Origin: Eubacteriales bacterium
Lineage (GTDB): Bacteria; Bacillota; Clostridia; JAQUNY01
DNA: 7,199 nucleotides
Reading direction: 5' to 3'
Assembly: GCA_028717405.1 (NCBI GenBank)
Contig: JAQUNY010000079.1
Location: 1-7,199, forward strand
Positions within the stretch are counted from its first letter, which is position 1. Each line of letters opens with the position of its first letter. The translations under genes were made by a program, and so were the position numbers. Below the pieces are notes generated by a model. It made no database searches. It was not told the origin of the DNA and saw nothing but the letters and a program-made list of their open reading frames with translations. Shown here one piece after another: positions 5,035-7,199 of this stretch.

Positions 5035-7199
5035 TGGCGGCGAATGCAAGTAATGGCTCTGAAGGTAAGTTTTCCGGCATGCCGCTGCAGCAGGGCAAAG
5101 GCGGTAAACGCCTGGTATTCGACAAGCTCAGGCTTGAAGGGTTCGGCCTTTATAGAGGACCGGCTGAATTCAGATTTGTGCCCGGTATCAATATTTTTGC
5201 TGCACAAAATGAATCAGGCAAGACATCGATGGTTTCGGGACTGGCAGCAGTGATTTTCGGCCTGCCTCACAGGCAGGGCGCCGCAGACACCTTCAATTTG
5301 GAACGTTTCCGTAATTGGGACAGGCCGGCCGCCTGCAGGGGCGAACTGGTATTTACCGTCTTTGGGGGCGGTGACAAAAACCATGTTGGGGGCGACGGCA
5401 AAACTTATCTGATAGAGCGTGATTTCGACAACCATCAGGTCTCGCTATGGGAAATAGAGGGAGAACCCGGCGGCGGGGAAAGTCCCCGGAAAAAGCTCCT
5501 CCTGGAAGGCCAGCACAACCCGGCGGCAAGGAAGCCGCTTGAAGCATATGATGATTATCTGGCCGGCATGTTTGGGATTGCGGCACGTGAGCTGTTTCAG
5601 GAAACCTTTTATATCACGCAGCCGCTTCCTGAAACAAGGCAGATAGGCGCGTCGCTGCAGGGACTTCTTACGGGGGGCGGAGGGCGCCCGTTCCACGATG
5701 CACTGGAGGCAATCGCCGGCGATCTCAAAGACATAACAAAGCTTACCGGACCGAACGACAGGGGCATTACTCCCAGAAATATGGGAAGGGACGGAGAACT
5801 CGAGAAGCTTGAGGATATCCTGTTGAAGCGCGAAGGCGAAATAAACGCCGGACGTGAAACAGCAGACGCCCTTGCAGGTGTGAACAGGATGTACAATGAA
5901 GCCGACAGTGAATTAAAGGCGAAGCAAAAATTGCTGGAGCAGAAAAACAAAGTCCTCGAAGCATGGGCTTCATGGCAGCTGGCAGCTGAAAAATACGCGG
6001 CAGCTTCAAAGGAAAGAGAAAATATCAAAAGAGACTATGATGCCGCGCTGGAGCTTTCAAAAAAGAAAGCTGACATCCTCAGCCATATCGAAACACACTA
6101 TGCCGAATTCAGGGCGGCCGACGATGTCGAAGACAGCCTTGAAAAAATTATAGACCTGGAAACGCGCGTATCTTCCCTGAACGAAAAAATTGTCGGATTT
6201 GATAATGAAAGAAAAAGTGCGGCAGAAGACAAGGAAAGGCTGGAGGGAGAGCTCAGGCTTCATGAAAAATGGGACGGGCTTGGGCCTGAACCTGTTGAAA
6301 AGCTGAATGGTCTGCGCCGCGATGCGGAAATATATCAGGAGAAATGGAACAGCTTTATCACGGCTTCAAAACGGCTGGAGGAGCTGGAGGCGGCCTTAAC
6401 AGAAAAATTCAGCCTGCTGCAGGATGCAGATGATAGAACGATCCTGATGCTTGAAAACTTCAGTGAAGAAAGAATGCGCCTTGAAACTGAAAAAGCAAAA
6501 GCCAATGACCTTAATAGATCCGCTGCGGAGGCAGTTAATGAATATGAACAGGAAAAAGCCCTGTTCGACAAGAGGTATGGTGATCTTGCACAACTTCCCG
6601 AAGGCGCATCTGCCGCTGCAGTGGATAAATGCATCCTTCTTAAGAAAAAAGATGAACTGCAGGATACGATTGAAAGAAGTAAACGCACACCTGTATTTAA
6701 AGCTGCAGCTTATGCCGGAGTTTTTCTCGCACTGGCCGGGCTGATCGTAACAATACTTATGATGACAGGTGCTGTGACTTTTTCGACGAAATTCAAAGCA
6801 TACTCAGGAGCTGCACTTGCAGCGAGTACCATTTTCACCCTTCTGATGGCCTCGTTTACGGCAGCAGCGATATTTAAAGGAGTAAGACACAAGAGAAGGG
6901 CGCAGCTTCCGCTTTTGGAAGAGTATAAAAAGGTTGCGGCAGGCATCAAAAATGCAGATTTACTGCTGGGGACGCTGGCAGATCATGACGGTATCGAACT
7001 GGCGCGTACAGCAGAAAGACTGGACAGAAAGAAAGAGGAGCAGGACAGGATCGGTGAACTTTCGAAAAAAGCCGCCGCGGCAGACCTTGTAAAACTTAAA
7101 ACTGATTTTGAGAAAGCCGACTCTCATTTGCGTGAATTCCACGATTCAACAAAAATATACACTGAAGCTTTTCCCGACATAAAAGAAGCATTGAAGGAA
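5034..7199 (+). CDS. YhaN-like AAA/Rad50-SbcC-type ATPase with transmembrane hairpin (N-terminal part)
   Basis: This frame is open for 722 codons to the window end. The C-terminal ATPase half (signature motif, Walker B) lies outside. The N-terminal half starts with KLRLEGFGLYRGPAEFRFVPGINIF (about 31-55), the opening of Rad50/SbcC/RecF/YhaN ATPases. The P-loop is AQNESGKT (57-64), where the usual first Gly is Ala57 but Gly62, Lys63 and Thr64 are kept. ELFQETFYITQ (186-196) is the likely Q-loop region. A charged coiled coil fills about 250-550. Two hydrophobic segments (about 557-580 and 590-614), joined by a short loop, sit where SbcC and Rad50 carry their hinge or zinc hook, and a further helical arm follows (620-722). 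Membrane segments within the coiled coil are known in YhaN-type proteins, so it is probably membrane-anchored with both ATPase halves in the cytoplasm. It should be the partner of the YhaO-like nuclease. The first 26 residues are a Gly/Ser-rich extension of unknown role. Confidence 0.85.
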   Translation, partial: MAANASNGSEGKFSGMPLQQGKGGKRLVFDKLRLEGFGLYRGPAEFRFVPGINIFAAQNESGKTSMVSGLAAVIFGLPHRQGAADTFNLERFRNWDRPAACRGELVFTVFGGGDKNHVGGDGKTYLIERDFDNHQVSLWEIEGEPGGGESPRKKLLLEGQHNPAARKPLEAYDDYLAGMFGIAARELFQETFYITQPLPETRQIGASLQGLLTGGGGRPFHDALEAIAGDLKDITKLTGPNDRGITPRNMGRDGELEKLEDILLKREGEINAGRETADALAGVNRMYNEADSELKAKQKLLEQKNKVLEAWASWQLAAEKYAAASKERENIKRDYDAALELSKKKADILSHIETHYAEFRAADDVEDSLEKIIDLETRVSSLNEKIVGFDNERKSAAEDKERLEGELRLHEKWDGLGPEPVEKLNGLRRDAEIYQEKWNSFITASKRLEELEAALTEKFSLLQDADDRTILMLENFSEERMRLETEKAKANDLNRSAAEAVNEYEQEKALFDKRYGDLAQLPEGASAAAVDKCILLKKKDELQDTIERSKRTPVFKAAAYAGVFLALAGLIVTILMMTGAVTFSTKFKAYSGAALAASTIFTLLMASFTAAAIFKGVRHKRRAQLPLLEEYKKVAAGIKNADLLLGTLADHDGIELARTAERLDRKKEEQDRIGELSKKAAAADLVKLKTDFEKADSHLREFHDSTKIYTEAFPDIKEALKE
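5361..5408 (+). repeat. In-frame 24-bp duplication in the YhaN-like gene
   Basis: The stretch starting TTTGGGGGCG at 5361 is followed 24 bases later by GTTGGGGGCG at 5385. About 15 of the first 21 positions match. The two copies encode FGGGDKNH and VGGDGKTY (residues 110-125), extending a Gly-rich loop between two strands of the ATPase head. Confidence 0.55.
6702..6875 (+). other. Predicted transmembrane hairpin in the YhaN-like ATPase
   Basis: Residues 557-580 (AAAYAGVFLALAGLIVTILM and following) and 590-614 (core GAALAASTIFTLLMASFTAA) are free of charged residues and long enough to cross a membrane. The loop TFSTKFKAY lies between them and basic residues (KGVRHKRR) follow. The even number of crossings returns the chain to the cytoplasm, so both coiled-coil arms are on the same side. 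Confidence 0.75.

Noticed and set aside
5609..6028. Minus-strand frame of 139 codons, Ser/Phe-rich, looking membrane-like
   Set aside because: Its Ser/Phe/Ala richness is what the reverse complement of Glu/Lys/Ala coiled-coil codons gives. It lies fully opposite the YhaN-like gene.

Overview
The window reads as chromosomal DNA of a Gram-positive bacterium, most likely a clostridium (Clostridia, Bacillota). The grounds are strong purine-rich Shine-Dalgarno sites (GGGGAGG, AAAGGGAGG, GAAAGGAG), frequent AGG/AGA arginine and ATA isoleucine codons in moderate-GC DNA, tight gene packing, and protein types resembling Bacillota families (YhaO/YhaN-like pair, a Gly-poor 2-hydroxyacid dehydrogenase, an unsecreted GH29 fucosidase). 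The taxonomic call is an inference from style, not from a marker gene.

Layout. At the left edge, on the minus strand, is the first 125 codons of a sugar-phosphate isomerase/epimerase-type TIM-barrel protein, running out of the window. A divergent intergenic region of about 300 bp follows. It is unusually rich in short direct and inverted repeats. Four plus-strand genes then run head to tail: a D-isomer-type 2-hydroxyacid dehydrogenase (681-1817), a GH29 alpha-L-fucosidase with an extra C-terminal beta-type domain (1910-3790), a YhaO/SbcD/Mre11-like metallophosphoesterase (3787-5034) and a YhaN-like Rad50/SbcC-type ATPase with a transmembrane hairpin inside its coiled coil (5034-7199, cut by the window end).

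How they fit. The isomerase, dehydrogenase and fucosidase look like parts of a carbohydrate-use cluster: fucoside hydrolysis in the cytoplasm followed by sugar or sugar-acid conversion. The YhaO-like and YhaN-like genes form a nuclease/ATPase pair of the Mre11-Rad50 type. The fucosidase stop overlaps the nuclease start by 4 bp (ATGA), and the nuclease stop overlaps the ATPase start by 1 bp (TGATG). The DNA-processing pair is therefore expected to be co-transcribed and probably translationally coupled with a glycoside hydrolase, which is the most unusual contextual point here.

The other notable pattern is a high density of short tandem duplications: 20-bp units across the dehydrogenase stop codon, 9-bp in-frame units in the fucosidase linker, a 24-bp in-frame duplication in the ATPase, and several units in the divergent promoter region. 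I see no rRNA, tRNA, CRISPR array, insertion sequence or convincing intrinsic terminator.
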